Shown piece by piece: positions 24,746 through 32,847 of a stretch of DNA of 64,000 nt. Both the position numbers and the translations under genes were made by a program. The notes beneath the pieces were generated by a model. That model saw nothing but the letters and a program-made list of their open reading frames with translations, was not told the origin of the DNA and did not search any database. Numbering within the stretch: the first letter of the stretch is position 1; the number at the start of each line of letters is the position of its first letter. Origin of the DNA: Pseudoneobacillus sp042683745 (lineage in GTDB: Bacteria; Bacillota; Bacilli; Bacillales; Cytobacillaceae); the NCBI RefSeq assembly GCF_042683745.1, contig NZ_JBHUJX010000029.1:1-64000 (forward strand). Reading direction: 5' to 3'.

Positions 24746-25123
24746 ATGATTAATAAAATTGGAAAAATCACTGTATATGTACAAGATCAAGAAGAGGCAA
24801 AAGATTTTTGGATAAATAAAGTCGGTTTTGTTTTAAAATTAGAACAAGCTATGGGACCAGATGCGTTTTGGATAGAAGTTGGGCCGAGTGAAGACGAATT
24901 TACTACTTTAGTTCTTTATTCTAAGTCGGCGATGGAACAACACCAACCATCTAAGGTTGCTCATCCATCCATTCTTTTCAGTACAACAGATATTGAAGCT
25001 GCTTATGAGAAAATGAAGCAAAATGGAGTAGTAGTAGAGGATATGCTAAGAATGCCATTTGGAACGATGTTTTCGTTTAAAGATCAGGATGGAAATGATT
25101 ATTTGCTGAGAGAAGATAGATAG
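24746..25123 (+). CDS. VOC-superfamily (glyoxalase/bleomycin-resistance fold) protein
   Basis: A 125-residue protein with the two beta-alpha-beta-beta-beta modules of the vicinal oxygen chelate fold: KIGKITVYVQDQEEAKDFW at the start, FWIEVGP in the middle of the first module, HPSILFSTTDIEAAYEKMKQNGV opening the second, and FKDQDGNDYLLRE at the end. Substrate cannot be predicted; members include dioxygenases, isomerases and binding proteins. ATG 24746 is used because AAGGAG lies nine bases upstream; an upstream in-frame start at 24719 is before this site. Monocistronic. Confidence 0.85.
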   Translation: MINKIGKITVYVQDQEEAKDFWINKVGFVLKLEQAMGPDAFWIEVGPSEDEFTTLVLYSKSAMEQHQPSKVAHPSILFSTTDIEAAYEKMKQNGVVVEDMLRMPFGTMFSFKDQDGNDYLLREDR

Positions 25124-25469
25124 GGGAAATCTTCTATATAAATCATTTTTTAGCATTATTATATTAATGCATACGATTTTGATGATGATCATTTGTATGG
25201 TTGGTGGGAAGACTTTATCGGGTATCGCAACAGACGATTATTTAGTTCAAGCTGAAACTGTGCTTGAGCTATTTTTTTTGTTGATAATATAAAAAGATCA
25301 GCTTTTTTGTCGAATTGGAGAAAATAAAGTAAATAACATTTCGAATTCGTTTTTCTGTGGATTATTATATTGTAATAATAAAAATATCAAATTGAGAAAA
25401 TTCGCGAAATAATGTTTAGAGAAAAAGGTATGCTATAATTAGGACAAAAAATAGTAAGGAGCAATCGCT
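25124..25469. other. Intergenic region with terminator and promoter
   Basis: It holds a strong terminator at 25243-25279 and an extended -10 promoter (TGCTATAAT, 25431-25439) for the proline dehydrogenase gene. Just before the terminator an open frame without start codon encodes YDFDDDHLYGWWEDFIGYR and stops in the hairpin; it may be the decayed end of a lost gene. Confidence 0.5.
25243..25279 (+). terminator. Strong intrinsic terminator
   Basis: TAGTTCAAGC and GCTTGAGCTA form a ten-pair stem (one G-T) followed by eight T residues. Confidence 0.85.
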
Positions 25470-26447
25470 ATGTTGAAAGATCTTTTTATCGGTTTATCCC
25501 AAAATCAATTTCTAAATAGTGCAGCGAAAAAGTACGGTTTAAAATTAGGTGCACAAAATGTCGTAGCGGGAACAAATATAGAAGAAACAATTAAGAGTAT
25601 TAAGGAATTAAATGCTCACGGGATCTCTTGTACGGTCGATAATTTAGGAGAATTCGTCTTTAAAGAAGAAGAGGCATTAGAAGCGAAGGAACAAATTCTT
25701 AATGTCATTGAAGCGATTCATGAACATAAAGTGGACGCGCATATCTCATTAAAACCAACTCAATTGGGTTTAGATATTGATTATGATTTTTGCTTAAGTA
25801 ACTTAGAAGAAATCGTGTCTAAGGCAAACAGCTATGATATCTTTGTTAATTTTGATATGGAGGATTATGGACATCTAGATCCTTCTTTTCAAATTTTAGA
25901 CGCATTATCAGAGAAATATAATAATGTAGGAACAGTTATCCAAGCGTATTTCTTCCGCGCAGAAGAAGATATTCAAAAGTATAAAAATTACCGTTTGCGT
26001 ATCGTAAAAGGTGCATATAAAGAGCCAGAGAAGTATGCTTACCAAGATAAGAAAGATATCGATAAAAACTTTATTAAGCTAATCGAATGGCATTTATTAA
26101 ACGGAAAATTTACATCTATTGCGACACATGATCATAACATCATTAACCATGTGAAATCATTTGTTAAAAAGAACGACATTCCAAATGATAAATTTGAGTT
26201 TCAAATGCTGTATGGTTTCAGAAAAGAACTTCAACTACAACTGGCTAATGAAGGCTATAATTTCTGTACGTATGTTCCTTTTGGTAAAGACTGGTACGGC
26301 TATTTCATGAGACGTCTTGCAGAAAGACCACAAAATTTAAATCTTGTCGTTAAACAAGTTTTTAATAAGAAAACGAATACAGCAATTGGCTTAGCAGCTG
26401 GGGCGTTTCTATTAGGAAGAATGACAAAATCTAAAAAAAGAAAATAA
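25470..26447 (+). CDS. putB: Proline dehydrogenase
   Basis: A 325-residue FAD-dependent enzyme that oxidises proline to 1-pyrroline-5-carboxylate, the first step of proline breakdown; monofunctional as in other Gram-positives (about 300 aa). The TIM-barrel ProDH signature is visible: DAHISLKPTQLGLDID, FVNFDMEDYGHLD, VIQAYFFRAEEDI, LRIVKGAYKEPEKYAY, IATHDHNII, FEFQMLYGFRKELQ and the C-terminal YVPFGKDWYGYFMRRLAERP with the substrate-binding Arg pair. AAGGAG precedes the ATG. No pyrroline-5-carboxylate dehydrogenase is adjacent, so the second step must be encoded elsewhere. The C-terminal hydrophobic GLAAGAFLLGRM tail is slightly longer than usual. Confidence 0.94.
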   Translation: MLKDLFIGLSQNQFLNSAAKKYGLKLGAQNVVAGTNIEETIKSIKELNAHGISCTVDNLGEFVFKEEEALEAKEQILNVIEAIHEHKVDAHISLKPTQLGLDIDYDFCLSNLEEIVSKANSYDIFVNFDMEDYGHLDPSFQILDALSEKYNNVGTVIQAYFFRAEEDIQKYKNYRLRIVKGAYKEPEKYAYQDKKDIDKNFIKLIEWHLLNGKFTSIATHDHNIINHVKSFVKKNDIPNDKFEFQMLYGFRKELQLQLANEGYNFCTYVPFGKDWYGYFMRRLAERPQNLNLVVKQVFNKKTNTAIGLAAGAFLLGRMTKSKKRK

Positions 26448-26460
26448 TCAAATTGAACTG

Positions 26461-26505
26461 CCCCGTAAAAGTTAGACGCAAATCTAACTTTTACGGGGGT
26501 TTTTT
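26461..26505 (+). terminator. Terminator after putB, possibly derived from an insertion-sequence end
   Basis: CCCCGTAAAAGTTAGA pairs perfectly with TCTAACTTTTACGGGG (16 pairs, six-base loop) and is followed by seven T residues. The sequence resembles the outer ends of some IS3-type elements, and is followed by the short frame described next. Confidence 0.8.
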
Positions 26506-26556
26506 ATGGCAAAATTATTAGTTGAACAACGTATTCAAGTAGTTCAAACGTTGTAA
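26506..26556 (+). pseudogene. Possible transposase fragment
   Basis: Sixteen codons, MAKLLVEQRIQVVQTL then TAA, resemble the first residues of an IS3-family OrfA protein. With the preceding inverted ends this could be the scar of an insertion sequence. Too short to be certain. Confidence 0.3.
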
Positions 26557-26597
26557 ATGGATCCAGACCTATTGTTTATAAAAGGGGGAGTTCAGTG

Positions 26598-27200
26598 ATG
26601 GAACAAAACTATGATAAGTTATTAGACATTAGTACCCAAGGGGACCAGAAAGGCTTCAATGAATCTTTTCATTATCATCGTTATGAGCCGACACCCTACA
26701 GTGCATTACAAATACTCTTTCATAAATATGAATTAAAAAGTTGTGATCGTATGGTTGATTTTGGATGTGGAAAAGGTCGTTTAAATTTCTTTATCCATTA
26801 TTTATTTAATGCATCCGTTGTAGGAATAGAGATGAACGAGATTTTCTATCAGGAAGCTGTAGAAAATCAGAATCGATATATGAAGAAAAATAAAAATGGT
26901 AAGGGGAAAATTCATTTCCATTGTTGCAGAGCAGAGGATTACATGATTGATCCGTTAGACAATCGATTTTATTTTTTTAATCCGTTTTCCGTACAAATTT
27001 TTATGAATATTATCAACAATATTTTGCTATCAGTGGAAAAATTTAAGAGGGAAATAGAATTGATCCTATATTATGGATCTGAAGACTATATCTTTTTTCT
27101 GGAAAATCACACCTCATTTGAATTAAAAGAGGAAGTTCGATTGCCTGAGTATAGAAATAATCCTTTTGAACGATTTTTAGTCTATCGTTTGGCATATTAA
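26598..27200 (+). CDS. SAM-dependent methyltransferase (class I fold)
   Basis: A 200-residue cytoplasmic protein with a Rossmann-type methyltransferase core: motif I MVDFGCGKGRLNFF, acidic strand 2 end VVGIEMNEIFYQEA, motif II region IHFHCCRAEDYM, and YFFNPFSVQIFMNII at the usual catalytic strand position. The NPFS motif resembles NPPY/NPPF loops of amino- or small-molecule methyltransferases, but substrate is not predictable. ATG 26598 follows AAGGGGGAG; the adjacent GTG at 26595 is less likely. Terminator downstream; monocistronic. Confidence 0.8.
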   Translation: MEQNYDKLLDISTQGDQKGFNESFHYHRYEPTPYSALQILFHKYELKSCDRMVDFGCGKGRLNFFIHYLFNASVVGIEMNEIFYQEAVENQNRYMKKNKNGKGKIHFHCCRAEDYMIDPLDNRFYFFNPFSVQIFMNIINNILLSVEKFKREIELILYYGSEDYIFFLENHTSFELKEEVRLPEYRNNPFERFLVYRLAY

Positions 27201-27539
27201 CGAAATGGAAGAAGAAGTCGATTCCTTAAAATAAAGGAAGTCGACTTTTTTTATTTTAAAAAGTCTTATAACTCTTCATTCCTATAAAAACCAAAAGTCG
27301 ATGAACAATAGTAAAATATGTTCAATATATAGAACGAAATATGGTTAGTATATTGAACTTTTATAAAATGTAAATTATAATGAATTTATTGTTCTTTATT
27401 AGGAACATTTTTCTGTTTTTGTGATTACTAGAGAAACAATTTTACAGGGATGAGTGTCTTATTTTTGATTTATTGGATAAGCGTGTGAAAGGAGATAAAT
27501 TTTGTAGGATTAATATAATGAGAAGAGGGAGCTTCTGAC
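27201..27539. other. Intergenic region before the SipW-like gene
   Basis: After the terminator (27216-27252) the region is A/T-rich. A perfect ten-base inverted repeat, GTTCAATATA (27320-27329) and TATATTGAAC (27349-27358), with a further GTTC...GAAC pair nearby, could be an operator for the downstream gene. No gene seen. Confidence 0.45.
27216..27252 (+). terminator. Terminator of the methyltransferase gene
   Basis: AGTCGATTCCTT pairs with AAGGAAGTCGACT (one-base bulge) followed by seven T residues. Confidence 0.85.
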
Positions 27540-28091
27540 ATGATCAAAAAAGTGATTAAATGGATAGGAAATATTCTGATAGGCTTATTAGTGATACTAA
27601 GTATCTCTTCACTTTATTCGATGTGGCAATCAAAAAATAATCCCGGCCAATTCCCTACAATTTTGGGATATAAGGTTATGACTGTGTTAACGGGAAGCAT
27701 GGAACCATTAATTAAACCGGGGGACTTAATAGTAGTTAAATCAAGTGAAACTGACACTCCAAGCATCAATGATGTGATTACATATAGAAATAGCCAAAAC
27801 ACTCCAGTTACCCATAGAATCGTCGAAGTAGTTCATCAAGACGGGGAAGAATTCTTTATTACACAAGGGGATGCAAATAATGTGAGAGATGAAGGTTTAG
27901 TCTCATCTAAACAGATAGTGGGGTCTCTATTCTTTAGTATTCCTAAGGTTGGTTCTATCGCAACTTTCATGAAAAGTTCGTTCGGTTTAATGATCGTCAT
28001 TGCCATCCCTTTATTCATTTTAACAATAGGGGTTATAAGAAAAATTTTTACCTTTAGTAAAGAGGAACAGGAAAGTGAAATTAAAATATAA
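27540..28091 (+). CDS. sipW: Type I signal peptidase, SipW (ER/archaeal) type
   Basis: A 183-residue membrane peptidase with one N-terminal helix (about residues 7-28) and one C-terminal helix (about 150-170). The catalytic Ser is in VLTGSMEPLIKPGD, and instead of the bacterial Lys there is a His in TPVTHRIVEV, the ER-type Ser/His arrangement of SipW. FFITQGDANNVRDEG matches the conserved box D/E. In B. subtilis SipW processes the biofilm proteins TasA and TapA and is encoded between them; here neither neighbour is present, so its substrates must be encoded elsewhere. Start ATG follows GAGGGAG. Confidence 0.88.
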   Translation: MIKKVIKWIGNILIGLLVILSISSLYSMWQSKNNPGQFPTILGYKVMTVLTGSMEPLIKPGDLIVVKSSETDTPSINDVITYRNSQNTPVTHRIVEVVHQDGEEFFITQGDANNVRDEGLVSSKQIVGSLFFSIPKVGSIATFMKSSFGLMIVIAIPLFILTIGVIRKIFTFSKEEQESEIKI

Positions 28092-28117
28092 AAATTGCTA
28101 TTATTAAGACTCTCACT

Positions 28118-28148
28118 AGCAGGCACCATGATTATTATGGTGCCTGCT
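28118..28148. terminator. Inverted repeat between convergent genes
   Basis: AGCAGGCACCAT and ATGGTGCCTGCT form a perfect 12-pair stem with a seven-base loop; tails are weak on both sides. Confidence 0.7.
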
Positions 28149-28166
28149 GTCTGTCTATAAAGGCCT

Positions 28167-29096
28167 TTAAGATGAAAAATACTGTCCTCCATTCACGTGA
28201 AGTGTTTGTCCTGTCACGAAACGTGAATCGTTTGAAGCGAGATAAACAAATGTAGGTGCTAGTTCGAATGGCTGTCCATTGCGTTTCATTGGATTTCCAG
28301 CTAAAATAACTTGATCCGCAGAGAAACTAGAAGGAATAAGTGGAGTCCATATCCGTCCTGGGGCAACCGCATTCACCCGAATGCCCTTTTCAACAAGGCT
28401 GTTAGCCAAAGCACGAGTAAAGCCCAAGATTGCTGCTTTCGTTGCAGTGTAGTCGATCAATTGTTCATTCCCATCAAAGGCCACAACAGAGGATGTATTA
28501 ATAATCGAACTGCCTGCTTTTAAATGGAGTAAAGCAGCACGTGTAGTGTAAAAATGAGAGTAAATATTTACTTTAAAGGTGTCATCGAATTGCTCATCGG
28601 TAATATCGAGTAAGCTTAACTGTTGAAACTGGATACCTACGTGATTACAAAGAATATCCATTTGTCCGAATACCTTGATTGTTTCTTCAACAATATGAAC
28701 GCATTGTTGCTTATCCCGCAAGTCACCTGGTAATAATATACAACGTTGTCCTAATTCTTCTATTCTCTGTTTTGTTCGATTGGCGTCCTCATGTTCATCT
28801 AAATAGGAAATAGCTACATTAGCTCCTTCCTTGGCAAAGGCAATAGCTGCAGCCGCACCAATTCCGCTGTCTCCACCTGTAATAAGAGCAACCTTTCCAA
28901 GTAGTTTCCCACTGCCCTTCTCATTTGGATTTTCAATGATTGGCCGTGGCACCATTAAATTTTCTACTCCAGGTTGGCGAAACTGCCTTTGTTCTGGAAC
29001 GGTAATCGAAATATCTTCGTATTTTGTAATTTTTCCGTAATTAGGATACATCGGGTAATTTTGACTATCAGATTTATTCGGATTTTCTTGAGACAT
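28167..29096 (-). CDS. Short-chain dehydrogenase/reductase (YhdF/YhxC-like)
   Basis: A 309-residue NAD(P)-dependent SDR with the long N-terminal extension (about 60 residues, rich in Asn, Tyr and Pro) typical of the Bacillus general-stress YhdF/YhxC/YdaD group. The Rossmann motif is GGDSGIGAAAA; catalytic Ser is in IINTSSVVAF and the Tyr-Lys pair in YTATKAAILG. The usual NNAG motif is changed to CNHVG. C-terminal VTGQTLHVNGGQ is standard. AGGAGG precedes the ATG. Substrate unknown; sugar alcohols or aldehydes are common for this group. Confidence 0.87.
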   Translation of the reverse strand: MSQENPNKSDSQNYPMYPNYGKITKYEDISITVPEQRQFRQPGVENLMVPRPIIENPNEKGSGKLLGKVALITGGDSGIGAAAAIAFAKEGANVAISYLDEHEDANRTKQRIEELGQRCILLPGDLRDKQQCVHIVEETIKVFGQMDILCNHVGIQFQQLSLLDITDEQFDDTFKVNIYSHFYTTRAALLHLKAGSSIINTSSVVAFDGNEQLIDYTATKAAILGFTRALANSLVEKGIRVNAVAPGRIWTPLIPSSFSADQVILAGNPMKRNGQPFELAPTFVYLASNDSRFVTGQTLHVNGGQYFSS

Positions 29097-29238
29097 AGGG
29101 AATCCTCCTAGATTACAATGTAATGTAACCTTATGTCATAAATGTAATGGAGGTGCCTGGTTTTTCGTTAAGACAGACTCATTACCTGAAAAAATGAATA
29201 GGGTGAAGTGTAACCTGAAATTGAAGGAGGGAGTCTAT

Positions 29239-29412
29239 TTGCAATCTCATTCATTTAATCCGAAAGTAGAACTATTGTTGGTTAATCATTCAGATAAAAA
29301 AGTAGAGATGTTCTATAATTCAAATTCGAACCCTTTGAAAGTACCTCTTATCGGACCAAGACCTCCATATTACTGTAATCCGCGTTATGAGCAATATTAT
29401 CCGATTATTTAG
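29239..29412 (+). CDS. Small hypothetical protein
   Basis: A 57-residue protein starting at a TTG that follows AAGGAGGGAG with good spacing; the frame remains open upstream to 29194 but without a ribosome binding site. It has a short hydrophobic strand (VELLLVNHSDKKVEMFY) and a Pro/Tyr-rich end (PLIGPRPPYYCNPRYEQYYP). An own terminator follows directly. No family recognised; the Tyr/Pro-rich tail is reminiscent of small spore-associated proteins, which is only an impression. Confidence 0.5.
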   Translation: MQSHSFNPKVELLLVNHSDKKVEMFYNSNSNPLKVPLIGPRPPYYCNPRYEQYYPII

Positions 29413-29418
29413 CAAGCG

Positions 29419-29454
29419 AAAATCCAGTTCTTAGCAGACTGGATTTTATTTTTA
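29419..29454 (+). terminator. Terminator of the small hypothetical gene
   Basis: AAAATCCAGT and ACTGGATTTT form a ten-pair stem with a T-rich tail. Confidence 0.85.
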
Positions 29455-29526
29455 AATGAAATTGGTCGTGTGCATATCCTAATTTCAAGAAAAATAGTTG
29501 TAATTATGACAAAATTGTGAAATGGG

Positions 29527-29639
29527 CGGATATTTGTTCACTTTGGACGGATATCTGAAGTGAATCGGCGGATAATAAAAGGCTTAAAAGTCGGATATAT
29601 CACTTTAAAAGACGGATAAATACTAAAAGAGTCCGAATC
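29527..29639. repeat. CGGATA array with 21-bp period
   Basis: CGGATA starts at 29527, 29548, 29569, 29592 and 29613, and a degenerate CGAATC at 29634: steps of 21, 21, 23, 21 and 21 bases, that is two helical turns. Flanks are partly repeated (CACTTT before two units). Confidence 0.7.
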
Positions 29640-29793
29640 ATTAGGCATATTAGCATCATTGATTCGCCTGACATATCATAATGAAAGTCATTGTACACAC
29701 TAAATGATTTTATAATGAATATTTCACTGCTGAAATTCTCTGTGGTACACTTTAAAGTAGATGAATTAGGAAAGCAAAAGAGGGTGTACATAG

Positions 29794-31179
29794 TTGAAGA
29801 CAGTCCTAGTAATTGGTGGGGGTATCACTGGATTATCTGCCATGTATGAATTGCAAAAATGGAAAAACATGAATCAATCAGATGTGAGGCTTATTTTGGT
29901 TGAAGCTGCCTCAGAGCTTGGTGGAAAAATTCGTACGATAAAGAAAAGTGGATATGTAATAGAAACAGGGGCAGATTCCATTGTTTCTCGTAAAGTAAAT
30001 AGTATGTCATTTGTAAAAGAGCTTGGTCTTGAAAGTGAAATCGTCTTTAATGCCACGGGCAAATCTTTCATTTTCACTGAAGGAGAATTAAAGCCGATTC
30101 CTTCAGATGCTGTTTTCGGTATTCCTGCAAGTGTAGAATCATTAGCGAAAAGCACGCTTGTCTCTGCTGAAGGTAAGGTAGAGGCGCTGAAAGATTTTTA
30201 TACAAAAAATGAAACCTTTACTAAAAACGATTCCATTGGAACATTTCTTGAACATTTCTTCGGAAAAGAATTGGTGGAAAAACAAATTGCCCCTGTATTA
30301 TCTGGAGTGTATTCAGGCGAACTAAGCGATTTAACGATTGCTTCCACTCTTCCTTATATCCTTGACTATAAAGAACAGTATGGAAGTATTATTAAAGGGT
30401 TTGAAGCAAACAAGGAAAAGTTCCAGAGCAATGGAGAGAAGAAATTTCTTTCCTTCAAAAACGGCTTAGGTTCGCTTATCGATGCGTACGAACGAAAGCT
30501 TGATGAAGTTGAAATTTTAAAAAATACAAAAGTAGAAAAGCTTGAAAAAATCAATCATCGTTACCAAGTTACATTACATAATAATGAAATCATTGAAGCA
30601 GATCATGTCGTGTTAAGTATTCCACAAAAGGCTACGGAAAAATTATTTCAGGATGAACAGTTAATGAATAAATTTGCACCATTTAAAAGTAGTTCAATGA
30701 TCAGTGTGTATGTGGGATTTGATTTACCTGATAGCGTACTTCCTGAAAACGGAACTGGCTTTATTACATCTGACAACAATGAATTGACTTGCAATGCCTG
30801 TACATGGACAAGCAGGAAATGGGATCATACATCGGAAGACCGCCACTTGCTCGGTAGGCTTTTTTATAAAAACAGCCTACCAATATTTGATTCATTACAA
30901 AAAATGTCGGAGGAGGAATTACTTCAAGTAGCACTTGCCGACATAAATAAAAGCCTTGGAATTGTAGCTATTCCAGTTGCAAGTGAAGTGACAATTTGGT
31001 CGGATAGTATGCCTAATTATTTGATTAGCCATCCAAAAAGCGTAGAAACGCTTGAAAATTATCTTGCAGAAAATTATCCAGGCATCGAAATTGCAGGTTG
31101 CTCGTATTACGGAGTAGGAATTCCCGACTGTATTGAAAACGGGGAAGCAACTGCGAAAAAGATTATCGCCTCGCTTTAA
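29794..31179 (+). CDS. cgoX: Coproporphyrinogen III / protoporphyrinogen oxidase (CgoX/HemY)
   Basis: A 461-residue FAD-dependent oxidase of haem synthesis; in Firmicutes this family converts coproporphyrinogen III to coproporphyrin III. The N-terminus has the dinucleotide-binding VLVIGGGITGLSAMYEL and the acidic LVEAASELGGKIRT; ETGADSIVSRK matches the family's substrate/FAD region, and the C-terminus has AGCSYYGVGIPDCIENGEATAKKI, the second FAD contact. The start is TTG 29794 preceded by AGAGGGTGT. It is not next to hemE or hemH, unlike B. subtilis hemY, so it may be a second copy. A 21-bp periodic repeat array lies upstream. Confidence 0.9.
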   Translation: MKTVLVIGGGITGLSAMYELQKWKNMNQSDVRLILVEAASELGGKIRTIKKSGYVIETGADSIVSRKVNSMSFVKELGLESEIVFNATGKSFIFTEGELKPIPSDAVFGIPASVESLAKSTLVSAEGKVEALKDFYTKNETFTKNDSIGTFLEHFFGKELVEKQIAPVLSGVYSGELSDLTIASTLPYILDYKEQYGSIIKGFEANKEKFQSNGEKKFLSFKNGLGSLIDAYERKLDEVEILKNTKVEKLEKINHRYQVTLHNNEIIEADHVVLSIPQKATEKLFQDEQLMNKFAPFKSSSMISVYVGFDLPDSVLPENGTGFITSDNNELTCNACTWTSRKWDHTSEDRHLLGRLFYKNSLPIFDSLQKMSEEELLQVALADINKSLGIVAIPVASEVTIWSDSMPNYLISHPKSVETLENYLAENYPGIEIAGCSYYGVGIPDCIENGEATAKKIIASL

Positions 31180-31211
31180 AGTAATTAGAATCCATCAACT
31201 GAGGTGCCAAC

Positions 31212-31442
31212 ATGTATTTAACAGTGAAAGAAGCAGCTGAGTATTTATCGATGAGTGAATCAGCTATCGAAAAACTCATCCAGCAAAAGAGAATTCGTGC
31301 TATTTTTGATGGGGAGCAATATTTACTTAATAAGGAACAATTCAATTTACATTTGAAACAAATAGAAAAGTATAAGCTTCTTGTAGAAGAGGTATTAAGT
31401 GAACCGATTCCAGAGGATATTGATGTGAAGGATGAGGATTAA
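31212..31442 (+). CDS. Excisionase/MerR-type helix-turn-helix protein
   Basis: A 76-residue small DNA-binding protein. Residues 1-50 match the HTH_17/excisionase winged helix: YLTVKEAAEYLSMSESAIEKLIQQKRIRAIFDGEQYLLNKEQF. The C-terminal part is a charged helix ending in an acidic tail. No phage or integrase genes are nearby, so a local regulator is more likely than an excisionase. It sits 32 bases after the CgoX-like gene and 22 bases before the M20 peptidase gene, so the three may form an operon. GAGGTG precedes the ATG. Confidence 0.75.
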   Translation: MYLTVKEAAEYLSMSESAIEKLIQQKRIRAIFDGEQYLLNKEQFNLHLKQIEKYKLLVEEVLSEPIPEDIDVKDED

Positions 31443-31464
31443 CTAACAATAGGGGGAGATAAGG

Positions 31465-32721
31465 ATGAGTGAGAAAACAACAGAAAGATCAAGTCAGGTT
31501 TCTTCAGTAGTGACTTCCGTATACGACCGTCTTGTTGAGGAAATAAAAGTTACAGAGGGGTTAGAATTTATAAAATTCGACAATGAGAATACTGTCCTTG
31601 AGCAAATTCACTTTACAGCGATCCCAGCCCCTACTTTTCAAGAAAAAGTTAGAGGGGATTTTTTCGAAAAAAGATTTCATGAACTTGGCTTGGAAAATGT
31701 ACATGTAGACGTGCATGGGAACATTTTAGGTTATCGACTAGGGAAGGGACAAGGACCTAAGCTAGTTGTGTCTGCCCATCTTGATACTGTGTTTCCAGAA
31801 GGAACAGATGTTGTTGCAAAAGAAATAGACGGGAAGATTTATGCTCCGGGTATTGCTGATGATGGAAGAGGTTTAGGGGCACTCCTTTCGATCATTCGAG
31901 CATTTGAGAAGACAAATATTGATACAGTAGGAGATATTGTATTTGTTGCAACGGTTGGAGAAGAAGGATTAGGAGACTTATGTGGCGTAAAAGGCTTATT
32001 CAATGATAACAAGGAAATCGATGGGTTTATTTCCATTGAGCCAGGAACACCTGAAGAAATTACCTATTTAGCAACAGGAAGTCGTAGATACCGAGTGACA
32101 TATACTGGGCCAGGTGGTCATAGTTTTGGAGATTTTGGCATTCCAAGTGCGATCCATGCATTAGGAAGAGCGATTGCGAAGATTTCTGACATAAGAGTTT
32201 CAGAGAATCCAAAAACAACGTTTAATGTAGGAACGATATCTGGAGGAACTTCTGTCAATACGATTGCTGCTAGTGCCAGTATGATCATTGATATGCGTTC
32301 AACCTCCCATGACGAGTTATTGAAGCTAGAGGAGCAGGTATTAGCTGAGCTCCACCAATCAGTTGAAGAGGAAAATGGGCGTTGGGGGAAAAATTCCATC
32401 AAGGTGGAATTGGAGCTTGTTGGCGATCGCCCAGCAGGAAGTCAATCTGCAGATGCTATGATCGTTCAATCTGCTTCAGCGGCTGCAAGTGTACTAGGAT
32501 TTGAACCAGCATTAAATGGTGCTAGCAGCACAGACTCAAATGTGCCAATTAGCTTAGGGATTCCCGCGGTTACATTAGGAGGTGGCGGGGATTACGGTGG
32601 CTGCCATACACTTGAAGAATTTTTTGATCCGAAAGATGCCTACTATGGTGTACAGAAAATCTTCTTAACGATTCTAGGTCTTGTCGGAGTTAGTGACGTA
32701 ACTGATCCATTATTAAAATAA
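31465..32721 (+). CDS. M20-family metallopeptidase
   Basis: A 418-residue cytoplasmic zinc peptidase/deacylase of the M20 family (peptidase T-like group). Metal ligands are visible as SAHLDTVF (His and Asp), GIADDGRG (bridging Asp), VGEEGLGD (catalytic Glu pair), ISIEP and the C-terminal GGCHTLEEFF (His). The dimerisation domain lies between about residues 205 and 320 (YTGPGGHSFGDFG). It probably trims small peptides; no signal peptide. AGGGGGAGA precedes the ATG. Followed by a terminator. Confidence 0.88.
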   Translation: MSEKTTERSSQVSSVVTSVYDRLVEEIKVTEGLEFIKFDNENTVLEQIHFTAIPAPTFQEKVRGDFFEKRFHELGLENVHVDVHGNILGYRLGKGQGPKLVVSAHLDTVFPEGTDVVAKEIDGKIYAPGIADDGRGLGALLSIIRAFEKTNIDTVGDIVFVATVGEEGLGDLCGVKGLFNDNKEIDGFISIEPGTPEEITYLATGSRRYRVTYTGPGGHSFGDFGIPSAIHALGRAIAKISDIRVSENPKTTFNVGTISGGTSVNTIAASASMIIDMRSTSHDELLKLEEQVLAELHQSVEEENGRWGKNSIKVELELVGDRPAGSQSADAMIVQSASAAASVLGFEPALNGASSTDSNVPISLGIPAVTLGGGGDYGGCHTLEEFFDPKDAYYGVQKIFLTILGLVGVSDVTDPLLK

Positions 32722-32728
32722 AATGAGG

Positions 32729-32761
32729 GCTGTCGAAATAATTTTCGACAGCTTATTTTTT
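32729..32761 (+). terminator. Terminator of the M20 peptidase gene
   Basis: GCTGTCGAAA and TTTCGACAGC form a perfect ten-pair stem followed by a T-rich run. Confidence 0.85.
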
Positions 32762-32847
32762 ATCGAAAAATTTAGAAAATAAGGAGGATTTTTCTTTCGT
32801 ATATCGAAGTAATTAGATGAATCAAATTAATCAAAGGGTGTGAACAA

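Larger units (their letters stand above)
29413..29793. other. Intergenic region with terminator, 21-bp periodic repeats and promoter
   Basis: It contains the terminator at 29419-29454, the CGGATA repeat array (29527-29639) and, nearer the oxidase gene, an extended -10-like TGGTACACT with TTCACT 17 bases upstream. No gene seen. Confidence 0.6.

Noticed and set aside
25167..25292. Short plus-strand frame beginning MHTILMMIICMVGGK
   Set aside because: No ribosome binding site and it runs through the strong terminator at 25243-25279.
29527..29639. CRISPR array
   Set aside because: The repeat unit is only six bases with 15-base spacers, there are no cas genes, and spacers are partly similar.
31212..31442. 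Excisionase of a mobile element
   Set aside because: No integrase, phage genes or attachment-site repeats nearby; more likely a small regulator.
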